Assembly: GCA_963921425.1 (NCBI GenBank)
Contig: OY992836.1
Location: 5,533,825 to 5,597,824 of the forward strand
DNA: 64,000 nucleotides
Direction of reading: 5' to 3'
Source: Dryas octopetala
Taxonomy: Eukaryota > Streptophyta > Magnoliopsida > Rosales > Rosaceae
A program made the position numbers and the translations under genes. Below the pieces are notes generated by a model, which did not search any database, had not been told where the DNA came from, and saw only the letters and a program-made list of their open reading frames with translations. Below are positions 54,443-64,000 of this stretch, piece by piece; positions within the stretch are counted from its first letter, which is position 1; each line of letters begins with the position of its first letter.

Positions 54443-57400
54443 CACTACAACAAAATTGTTAATAGATATCACCAATTTTATATCAAATTTGAAGTTGACT
54501 GATATTGTAAAAATTATAATATCAGATAATTTTTTAGCTGATTTCTAAACTCTATTAGAAATCACATGGTTTTTATCAACTGATATATAATATTTTTCTT
54601 TTTTCTAAGAATTTATAAAGACGTCAGTTTAAACTGTCAACTGATATGTTAAGTTTACATTTTTTAATTTTTTTTCCCATCCACCCAAACACTTGATATA
54701 AAAAATTTTTACTTTTTCTTATATATTTTTATCATATCACTGTAACATGTCAACTGATATCTTAAGATCAATTGACCTAATTTTTGTATTTCCGCATCCT
54801 AGGGTTAATTTAAACAACCCAAATCTTTTTTTATATTCTCTCTCCTCTCACCCGCATATCTCTCTTTCTCTTTATTGTCTCGCCTCTCTCTCTCTCTTGC
54901 GCCGATCGTCTTCCTCAGAAAATTCGTCGTCGTCGTCGTCCGAAGGCCAACGACGACGGGAGTACCACTAAAAGGCTCGATCGTCTTCTTCTACTCTCCC
55001 TCCTCGTGTCTCTCTTCGTCCCAAACAACTGCTGATCATGGCGAATCGAAGCCACAGGGCCGATGGCCACTCCTGCGGCAATCCATCGATCCCGGCGAAG
55101 TTGAGATGCCAGGCCTTGTGGGTTTTGAAGTTGTCGTCGTTCTGAACATGTTGGTGGCCTCCGATTGTTCATCGGACCACTGTACAAGGCAAATTGACGC
55201 CAAGAAGCCAGCGGTGGCTTCGACGCGATTTCAATGGTTCCGGCGGCCAATTTCATTAAGTCAGGTATCGATTTCAATCTTCTCTTCATCCTCTACATGT
55301 TTGTTGGCTCCGTTTTGCTAAATTGTTAATAGAATCGAAAAGCCCAATTTGGAATCCACGGCCACTAAGGGCTCCGCCGTGAGTGGTGGCCGGGTTGAGC
55401 TTCTTTGACTCGTTTCTGACCCATTTCGATTTAATTGGATGCTTTTGAGTTGAAATTGGTAGAATTGCTCTGTCCAGGTTTGAGGAAATACGCAAATCAT
55501 ATGGTGATAATTATAGCGCAAGAATACTCACATTTGTTAGACGTTTACATGTATAGTCAAGTATACTCACATTTGTTAGACATGCAAACTTTGTTTTGCA
55601 TGATTTGCATTTCATTTTTAATCATAGTGGAAAATCATTGTGGTATCCAATCAATTTTGATTGCCTAGTGCATATTTATATAAAATAGGAATGTAAAGTC
55701 AAGGATATTCTCCCTCAATTCTTTTTTCTCTGTCTTTCATTGTAATTTAGACACTTCTGTTGCATGGTTACTTGGTCCATCTGCATTTTCATTATTTTTC
55801 CTCGCATTGATTATATATCACTCCAAATATCCATTATTATTTATCAATTTATGTGTGTGTCTCGAGGGGTGCATCAAACAGCAAGTTTAATTGGCAAGGA
55901 GAAGGTGGAAATTAATAAAGCCATCGGTAATTGGTTGATTTGCAGATTATATTCTTTCAATAATTGGTTGATTAGGTGTTCTATATGTGTTTTGAGTTGA
56001 TTTGCAGATTATAATCTGCAACGATTATGAAGATGGCTTGTTCGTGGTCTAGTAAGTCATAGTATTTTCTTACTTATATGTGTACACATGGGATGTAAAA
56101 TTATTTCTTTTCTGGGTTGTGGTTGTGATAATGGGAATTGGTTGTTGATCTCTTTCCTGATTTGAATTGGATTTTTATTTGAGGTGAAAGAATTAGTTCT
56201 ATTGAATTCTGCCATTTGGCTTTGTTTTGTTTGGTTTTTATTCTTATGCAAGAATTGTGAAGTTGGTTTGTAGCTTCTGTTGGTGTATGGGTTGGGTTGT
56301 CTTGATTGTTGTTTTGCAGGTCAGGCTGACTGAATTAAGAGTCCAACCGCCTTTGTGCGAAGACACACCTAATGTTGTCCATGAATTAAAAATAGCAAGT
56401 AACATTCTTGACCCAAATCTATTGCTTCTTATTTTTCTATTATGCAGTCCCTTAGACTTTATGTTACACCATATTAAATATGCTTTTATAGTTCATTGTG
56501 TAACCTAATTATATTTTACCAATAGTGTGTGCTAGTTTCAAGATTACTTATTCCATATTTGCGTTTCTACTTATATGCTTGCCTCTACTGAGACATACTA
56601 AGATACTGAAGTTATGTGATGGAAGAATTTACTTCCCTCTACTTGTTTTTTTAATTTTCTATTTCTATTTGAGACTGTTCTAGGTTATATAAGCATCAAA
56701 AGGGTTTTTTGGTCATTTTAATCAAAGGCACACAAGGGTTTTAAGTAACTATATGTGGAAGTTGTTTACCTTTCCTTCGTATTGTGAGAGTTTTGAGTTA
56801 CTTGGCTAATAATTTGGCATTGTAGCTTCTCACTACCATAAATACTTTTAATTTCCAGTTGCTTGTAGTTGTTTTGAGTTAAATCTTGGCCTTTGGGCTG
56901 TATCTAAGTAGCTTATCAAGAAATTTGGGACTTAATTGGTTTTAAGTCATTTTTTTATGAGTGCTATGCCTTTACACAAGTTCTGATGGTTAGAAAATGT
57001 TTAAGTATTAATCTTTGAAAGATTACGTGAGAGTTTTGTATGACTAGTAAAGATAACAGTATAAACTACCTTTCTATTAAACTGAAAACATGAAGAAAGA
57101 AATGAGTTACTTAGGTGTCCTACTATAGTACTTTAATACTTGTTTCCTCACCTCATTCTGCTTTTTTTTTTTTTTTCTTTTTACTTTGAGTTTCATGGTA
57201 ACTTGTATAAAAAAAATAACATAATTTTTGTTCATTTATTTCTTATCTAGTTATTACTGAATATGAAGCCATTTCTAAATGTACCTGCCATTCCATTTGG
57301 TCTTGCTTGTCTATGATTTTTTAATGTTTATAAATGGCTTAGTAACTTTGCTAATGTTTATAAATGGCTTAGTAACTTTGCTAAAGCTTCAAGAATTGGG

Positions 57401-58523
57401 TATGTCAAAGTTGTAGATGAGTATATTCATAGTTCATATATTTTCTTGGTTGTGTTGTAAACAACTCTTGATATTTTTAACCTTGCATGTCAAAACCTTA
57501 ATATATATATATATATATATATTCATCACTATCAACTTTTTTATTTTTTATGTACAACATTGGATATAGATTCTTTCCTTGTGTGTATTGTTGTGATTTT
57601 GTTTTAAATCTTGGACCATTTGTTCAGTATATTAGCCAATAATATTAAAGACCATTGCATTATATATATATATGCTTTTGCAGGTCTAGTGTTCATGAGA
57701 AGAGCTTATGTATATTTAGTCTCAATCAACACAACTTTAAGATGGAAATTCTACTCCATTAGCTAGATGAAGTTGTCAGCTTTTGTATCTTCAAATTAGT
57801 ACTATCAGTCATACCTTAGTAATTCTTTATGTATTTCCTTAACTATAGAACTACTTGTTGGATATTATATTGTAATCCCTTTTTGGGTACTTTGAATGTT
57901 ATTGGTGCTTAAAATATGAAATATATGGGAATGAAAGATTTTATACTTGCACAAATTTCAGGCCATTTCAAATTACAGGCACAATTGTATATTTAATTCA
58001 TTGATATCCTTTTTAGGTGAAAAAAAAACTAATATATATCATACATTCCAAATCTTTTTTTAAAAGTTGAAATAATAAACAATATCAGTTTTGGTCTAAA
58101 AACTGAAATGTTATGTCATTTTGATATCAGATACTCTCTCAGACCTGATATATAAACAATATTTAGATATCAGAGTATGTTTCATACTTGATATTGATAT
58201 CGAGATTACATATCAGATTTTATCATATATCTGATATTGATACCAAGATTTTAAATCATATTCTACCTCAAACCTGATATTGATATCATGATTTTATATC
58301 ATATTCTACCTCAAATACGATATATATTGATTAGAATTATTGATATTCGAATTTTATAGATATCATAAATAATATCAAAAATGATATATAAACAATGTTT
58401 ACATATCAGTTTAAAACTGATATCTAAAATGTGAACATTAGATATCACGACTCGCTATATCAGATGGCTACCCAAATAGATATCAGTCCACGACTGATAT
58501 CTATCGACATTTTTGTTGTAGTG
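54443..58523. mobile_element. CACTA-type element without recognisable transposase
   Basis: 4081 bp with TIRs CACTACAACAAAATTGT and CACTACAACAAAAATGT (right end reverse-complemented), continuing to ATAGATATCA on both. The 3-bp duplication is GTT (54440-54442 and 58524-58526). Subterminal zones are dense in TGATATC/GATATCA words (54460-54780 and 58080-58505), different from the GGCGGAT motif of the larger element. No TNP2 or TNPA block is found. A GC-rich segment (about 54840-55400) and splice-like TTTGCAG sites suggest a transcribed non-autonomous element, possibly with captured host sequence. Confidence 0.85.
54840..55400 (+). other. GC-rich segment inside the second CACTA element, possible captured sequence
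   Basis: CT-rich stretch (TCTCTCTC near 54885) followed by a CGTCGTCGTCGTC run and GC-rich sequence, in contrast with the AT-rich rest of the element. A 148-codon open frame (54875-55321) starts in simple repeat and matches no family I know. It could be a captured promoter and first exon of a host gene, or a leader of the element. I assign no function. Confidence 0.35.
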
Positions 58524-59873
58524 GTTATATATAAATCCTTTAACTTCTTTTTGTTTGCAAATGATTAAATATTTTTTTTTTTAACTTCTTGAAGTGAATT
58601 TAAGAAATTGCAAATGCTCTATTCTCACCCCCTTCTTTATTCAACAAAAGAGACCCTATATTGGGATTACACAAACTTTATTTTTTGAATAAAGTAAAGA
58701 ACGGTAAGCGATTGGTACCATGGGAAAAGATATATAACAAATTATGTAAGTAAAAGAATGTTGAAATAAACCAAAAAACATAGCAAAATATACATAAAGC
58801 AATTAAAAAAATGGGCATTAATTCCTGAAAATATACTCAAATGACATATATATATTTATATATATGATTAAAATATCATTATAATGAGATAAATAGTATG
58901 CCATGGTTTATGAATAGGGATGGGCATTTGACCCAGTGGGCATATACCCACAACCCCAAACCTATCCCATTTAAATTTTGATATACCCATACCCATGCGA
59001 TACCCATTAGCATTTTCATGGGTATTACCCATATCCGCCCCACCAGATTAATGGGTTACCCAAACCCAACCAAATTAATGTATTCTTCTAATTAGACAAA
59101 TAATGTGGCTTACGAAAGTCTTGATGTAGATAAAATAATTATTGAGGACAACAAAGTTAGAATACTTTTACCAATAGACCAACACTTGGAGATAGAAGAA
59201 TACATATATATACCACAGATTTAGAAATTTACCGACATAATTTTCAATGAAAACAACTAGGAAAACGTCGAATACAAAGACTTCATGATAAAAGTTGGAC
59301 ATATTAAGTAATTTTATTATTTAAATTTATTTCTATATTCAAGGATTAGTTATACTCAAATTCAGAAAAAATGGGCATTAATTCGTAAAAATATACTCAA
59401 ATGACATAGATATATATAATTAGAATATAATTATAATGCGATAAATAATATGTCATAGTTTATGAATTAGATATATGAATTCTAATTGGACAAATAATGT
59501 GGCTTACGAAAGTCTTTATGTAGATGAAATAATTATTGAGGACAAAAAAATTAGAATACTTCTACCAATAGACAACACTTGGGGATAGAAGAATACATAT
59601 ATATACTACAGATTTAGAAAATTACCGACATAATTTTCAATGAAAACAACCAGGAAAACGTCGAATACAAAGACTTTAGGATAAAAGTTGGACATAGTAA
59701 GTATCTTTATTACTCAAATTTATTTTTGTATGTCAAGGATTAGTTATATATAAATGCTTTAACTTCTTTTTGTCTGCAGATGATTAAATATATATATTTT
59801 TAACTTCTTGCAGTGAATTTAAGAAATTGTGAATGCATTATTCTCACCCCCTTCTTCATTCAACAAAAGAGAC

Positions 59874-61643
59874 TGTTGAGCTCAATTTAAATATATTTTA
59901 TATCCTTAAAATCATACATTTTGTCCTTGTCTTTTGGCATTTTTAGTATTTTATTTCTTATTTTAATTATCTAGTTATTTATTAAGTTGTATTAGTTTTT
60001 ATCTTATTTTTTAGATTTTATTAGATTTTATTAGGTTTTATTAGTTTTTATATTAATTCCTAGAATTTGGTAGGTTTTATTGATTTGATTTAGATTAGAT
60101 TAGATTCTTTCTATGAATTTTATGAGTTTTTATTATTTAGTGTTATGTATTTTATAGCTTTTAAATTAAAAAAGCCCAAAAAGAATTTAGCCCAGAAAAA
60201 AGAAAAAAGCCCAAAATAATTTGGAGCAGGCCAACCCAAGTAAAAGAAGAGAAGAGATGAAGTAGGCCCACAAGCCCAGCCCATGGAAGTCGAAGAGTCA
60301 CACGAAAGCTTCCGTGAAACTTCTGCTCCCAGACTCTTTCACCCTTCCGCATATTCCTGAGCTGAGACGCCTCAGCCAACCGCCCAAGCCGCTCCTTTCT
60401 TTTGCCTTATTTCTCTCTCTCTCTCTCTCTTGCGCTTCCTCGTGCATCCAGTCAAGCCGGTCTCCTTCTTATCTCTCCCAACCTCTCTGCGCACGACACA
60501 TGGCGTAGGGCAGCTGCTTTTTGGATGTCTCTAGCTCTCTCTCTCTCTCTCTCTCACAATACTGGCTCTCTCTTAATGTGACACATGCCTCATCTGCCTT
60601 TAGATATTTTTAGCTCTCTTTCCTTGAATTTTCCTTTCCCCATTGTATATTTGCCTATAAAAGGCAGCTCTAGACCATATTTTCCTATCTTTTATTCTCG
60701 CTTTTAAATTCTGCAATTTTATTACCTAGGTTCTTGGGTGAGGAATTATCCACCCCTTTAGGGGTGGAATTTAGAATTTGAGAGTTTATTTTATTTGTAG
60801 CACTTTATATTGTGTTTTTATTTAATGTCCTTTAGTTATTCCCTTCTCTTGCTCTTTTTAATTGAGTAGTTCCTTATTTTATTTCTTACATTTTATTTCA
60901 AGGAGATGAAACTCACCATGGTGGGTTTTTAACCTCCTCATCAAGGTTAAGGAGGAAACACCATCATGAGATGATCCATTAGTTATTTATTTAACATTTT
61001 CTCTCTATGTGCTTAACTTAGATTTAATAAATATCATTTGTCATTAAAGTGGATAAATGGTTTCTTTCACGCATTATGCCATGTATATTGGGTAGTTAGA
61101 GCATACTCCTATAATATGCTTAATTGGTTTTGTAGTTTTTATAAGCAACCACTTTGATTCTTTGTAGTTGTCTTAGATTTGGTTTCACATGAAATGCTTA
61201 GAAGTTGTACATCCCTAAGCTAGACAATGATATACCTAAACATGTAATTTTGGTGCTTAAAATATGAAGATATTTGGAGAGAGCATCAAGTTGATTCTGT
61301 GGTGCTTTCCTTTGGGAAATTGTTAGATAAATGCTTTAGGTTGTCACATAGTGGTGTGGAATCCAAGACCTTGGTTTCTACCATTGTCTAAATTTCTACA
61401 CCTTTCTCTCTTATATTTATTTTTGCACTTTAGTTTCTTGCATTTATTTTCCTTTTTATTTTAGTCTTCATCAAATAATTACCAATCAATTCTAAGCTAG
61501 GTTAGAGATAAATTAACTAAAATTGTACATTAATGTGTCTCTTTTGTAACACTCCTAGGGCTTCAACCTCGTTAATTATATGACCCTTACTAAAAGGCTC
61601 GTATATTTGCAAGTAAAAAAATAAACAAATAAAATTTATAACA
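59874..61643 (+). mobile_element. Solo LTR (1.77 kb)
   Basis: Bounded by TGTTGAGCTC... and ...TTTATAACA, with a perfect 5-bp duplication GAGAC (59869-59873 and 61644-61648). An uninterrupted copy of the target is present at 58640-58660. It has a TATA box (CCTATAAAAGG near 60656), a CT-microsatellite-rich upstream part and a T-rich downstream part, as in an LTR. No internal region or second LTR is present, so it is a fossil solo LTR. Superfamily is not determined. Confidence 0.8.
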
Positions 61644-62126
61644 GAGACCCTTTATTGGGATTACACAAACTTCATTTTTTTAATAAAGTAAAGAACGGTA
61701 AGCGATTGGTACCATGTGAAATGATATATAACAAAGTATGTAAGAAAAAGAATGTTCAAATAAACCTAGAAACAAAGCAAAATATACATAAAAAGCAATT
61801 CAGAAAAAAATAGGCATTAATTCCTGAAAATATACTCAAATGACATAGATATATATATATATATATAATTAGAATATCATTATAATGAGATAAATAGCAT
61901 GCCATGGTTATGAATTAGATATATGAATTCTAATTAGACAAATAATGTGGCTTACAGAAGTCTTGATGTAGATGAAATAATTATTGAGGACAATAAAGTT
62001 AGAATACTAGCTTCTACCAATATACCAACACTTGGGGATAGAAGAATACATATATATACCGCAGATTTAGAAACTTACCGACATAATTTTCAATGAATAC
62101 AACCAGGAAATCAAACGTCGAATACA

Positions 62127-63180
62127 ATGACTAAAATATAAAACAATGTATGGAGTTGATATGTTGGCAGAATTGGAGAAGGAAAGTATACTTACTGAAT
62201 ACAAGAAAAATGATTTCCTAGAAGAAAAAAAAGGACACAAAGTGATCAAAAAAGGAAATAATGAGCCCAAAAAACATAATTGGAAGAAAAAAAGTATATT
62301 CTTTGAATTTTCTTATTGGATGTAAAATTTAATACGACATAATCTTAATGTGATGCATATAGAGAAAAATGTATGTGATAATGCATTGTGGACAATCTTT
62401 GGGGTTGCAAGTAAAACAAAGGATAATCACAATACTCGACGTGATCTCCCATTAATGAAAATTAGAGCACCACTACACTTGCAGGCAAGAGGGTCTAATA
62501 AATCATAATTACCCCTGCACAATTTACTATGAGCAAAAATGAAAAAGATCGATTTCTAAAAGTATTAAAGGAAGTTATCATCCTAGACGGGTATGTATCC
62601 AATATCTCGAGACGTGTGCGTTTGCAAGGTAGAAGTACTTGGGGCCTCAAGAGCCATGACAATCATATACTTATGCAACAACTAATTCTTTTGACCATAC
62701 ATAAATCTTTGCCTAAAAAAGTTGTTGAGCACTTGATTTAATTGAGTAATTTCTTTAGGCAATTAGGCTCCATAGGGAATTGTGCAGCAAACTTGGAAAA
62801 TATTCATGCTCGTATTGTTATAACACTTTGTAATCTTAAGAAAATGTTTCCACCATTTTATTTTTTTTGTCGTAATGAAGCACTTTCCACAGGTTCAAAC
62901 TTCCAAAATAACAAGTAGTGCCACATTTTGAGAAGAAACTATTAGATTGGCAACCAGTCCTCAGCCCTTGGCTAAGAGATTTAAGTCATATAATGTCAAT
63001 GAGACTCGGTTTCGAATAAACAACATGGATAATTGTCGAGCGACACAAAATAGTAGTGTGGCTATAAATGCAGATACCATGAGTTTTTTAAGTCGAAAAG
63101 ACAAGATCCTCGTGTGGGGCAGTATATTACTATGGACAATTGATAGACATTATCAAAATCAGATACTCTAATGATATGAA
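62127..63180 (+). pseudogene. TNP2-like CACTA transposase remnant
   Basis: Degenerate translation shows WKKKSIFFEFSYW, RHNLNVMHIEKNVCDNALW (TNP2), GYVSNISRRV, LKSHDNHILMQQLI (DUF4218), and YNVNETRFRIN with AINADTMSFLSRKDK (DUF4216 start). The block order equals that of 44950-46500 in the intact-ended CACTA, but many stops, frameshifts and deletions separate the blocks. It is a much older and different CACTA copy. No TIR is found. Confidence 0.82.
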
Positions 63181-63849
63181 ATATGTGTTAAGCATTTAAA
63201 TGCGATGAGATTGCCAATAATGTAGGAAAGTGATTGGCAAGTGAACCTTTTATATTGTCACATTTCGTAAAGAAGACAAATAACCTATGGGACATTATGA
63301 TAGCTGTCATGGAAACTCTTGCCAAATCATTAGATTATAATTTGAGAAATGGTTTTCTCAAATTATAAGACTGGACAACATTAATTAGAAGATGTCTAGA
63401 CATATGAACATTTAAAACGGATTGACAAAGAGTTTCCATACCCTATTGTTTATGTTCGGGTTATTGTATGACAAAATGATATATTATGATAAGATTAAAA
63501 TTGAATAGGTTCGCTGATATTCTAGTTATTCAGGGTATAGTTATGATATGCTGCTAGGTGTCACTCATGACTTGTGGAATATGGAATTAATTTATAAATA
63601 CGATTTATTAATAATTCTTATTTTAGAAGTGTTTCTTATGAAAGACGCTAAATTCCAATGCCAAAAGAATTAGAACCTAAGAGGTCATACTTTGCATAAA
63701 GATGATTACCAAGCAATAGAAGGGTAGATGAAAGATATAATTAATTAGAAGTTCAAATTGGATTTGTGCTTGCTTTTATAATTAATATTTGGGTCCAACC
63801 TATAATTAACCAAGTTTGACTTGACATTTTATTTAGGATAATTAAGAAA
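63181..63849. other. AT-rich DNA after the TNP2 remnant
   Basis: May continue the decayed CACTA, but no further blocks are convincing. No gene is supported. Confidence 0.35.
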
Positions 63850-64000
63850 GAGTGCTGCTATTTGCACACCCCTTTCACACTTTTTCTCACTTCAATCCCT
63901 ACACTCCTCTCACTATTGAAATTTCTCATATACACACCCCTCTCAATTACCTAAATAACCCAATTTATTAATCTTAACAAATTTCTCTTACACACCCCCA
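63850..64000. mobile_element. hAT-type element end, cut by the window edge
   Basis: Starts GAGTGCTGCTATTTGCACAC. It then follows the right arm of the 38309-39559 element in reverse complement (AATTTCTC, ACACACCCCTCTCA, TTAATCTTA, AAATTTCTCTTACACACCCC). The remainder lies outside the window, so the length and target duplication cannot be checked. Confidence 0.8.

Larger units (their letters stand above)
54188..62125. repeat. Four diverged tandem copies of a 660-bp repeat, interrupted by insertions
   Basis: Copies begin with AAATAATGTGGCTTAC at 54188, 59096, 59492 and about 61939. Each continues through ATTATTGAGGACAA, AGTTGGACATA, GTCAAGGATTAGTT, TTAACTTCTTTTTG, CAACAAAAGAGAC, CGGTAAGCGATTGGTACCATG and AATTAGAATATCATTATAATG before the next copy. 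Copy 1 is split by the 4.1-kb CACTA-type element and also holds a roughly 170-bp insert at 58914-59083 rich in GGGTAT/ATACCC words. Copy 2 has an internal deletion of about 275 bp. Copy 3 is split by the solo LTR. Copy 4 is partial and passes into TNP2-like remnants, so the repeat may itself be part of an old CACTA element. Confidence 0.8.

Noticed and set aside
54875-55321. 148-codon open frame considered as a host gene
   Set aside because: It begins in simple repeat, has no recognisable domain, and lies inside a CACTA-type element. Kept only as a possible captured segment.
1-64000. tRNA, rRNA and small nuclear RNA genes
   Set aside because: I looked for tRNA-like clover-leaf motifs and found none that were convincing. 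The only tRNA-like sequence is the Copia primer-binding site.

Overview
This is nuclear DNA from a eudicot plant, probably a woody species; I cannot name it. The evidence is multi-exon genes with GT-AG introns, plant gene families (a CYP749-like P450, a MACPF protein of the CAD1/NSL1 group, a plant-type CLPTM1), an insertion of plastid ycf1 DNA, and a typical plant transposon load. Three host genes can be supported. The first is the last exon of a MACPF-domain protein gene (1189-1878, +). The second is a complete five-exon cytochrome P450 of the CYP72 clan (22228-25039, +), whose joined exons give 519 aa. The third is a complete twelve-exon CLPTM1-family gene (27649-38015, -), whose joined exons give 603 aa. 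The splice phases of both complete genes close exactly. The genes share no evident pathway and look like ordinary neighbours in a repeat-rich region.

Left part (1-22 kb). The MACPF exon is followed by a (TA)n-bounded foldback element. Next comes a nuclear insertion of plastid ycf1 DNA (about 4615-4704 and 10151-11485), split by a young Ty1/Copia retrotransposon (4705-10150, - strand) with identical 151-bp LTRs. The 11.5-22 kb stretch is AT-rich intergenic DNA. It holds two tandem-repeat arrays (about 90 bp and about 200 bp units), a poly(A) retroposon with target-site duplication, a MITE, and a cluster of three foldback elements separated by (TA)n tracts.

Middle part (22-41.9 kb). The P450 has a Mutator-type MITE and a (TA)n-bounded foldback element in intron 3. 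The CLPTM1-like gene carries three LINE fragments and two foldback/MITE elements in its introns. A 1.25-kb non-autonomous hAT element with an internal hairpin lies about 290 bp upstream of its start codon. A degenerate GAGTC-rich minisatellite and a 408-bp tandem duplication follow.

Right part (41.9-64 kb) is almost all transposon. A 10.4-kb CACTA element (41951-52370) carries TNP2-like and TNPA-like genes, both interrupted, plus a nested 2.7-kb solo LTR. A second CACTA-type element (54443-58523) lacks a recognisable transposase. A 1.77-kb solo LTR (59874-61643) and TNP2-like remnants (62127-63180) follow. The second CACTA and the 1.77-kb LTR sit inside copies of a diverged repeat of about 660 bp, and related sequence also flanks the large CACTA. 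Uninterrupted copies of that repeat in this same window act as natural empty sites, so the exact insertion points and target duplications (AAT, GTT, GAGAC) can be read directly.

I found no CRISPR array, no convincing tRNA or rRNA gene, and no wholly new gene system. The most unusual material is the set of (TA)n-targeting foldback elements, the Copia-in-NUPT nest, the paralogous empty sites, and the hairpin-bearing hAT element.
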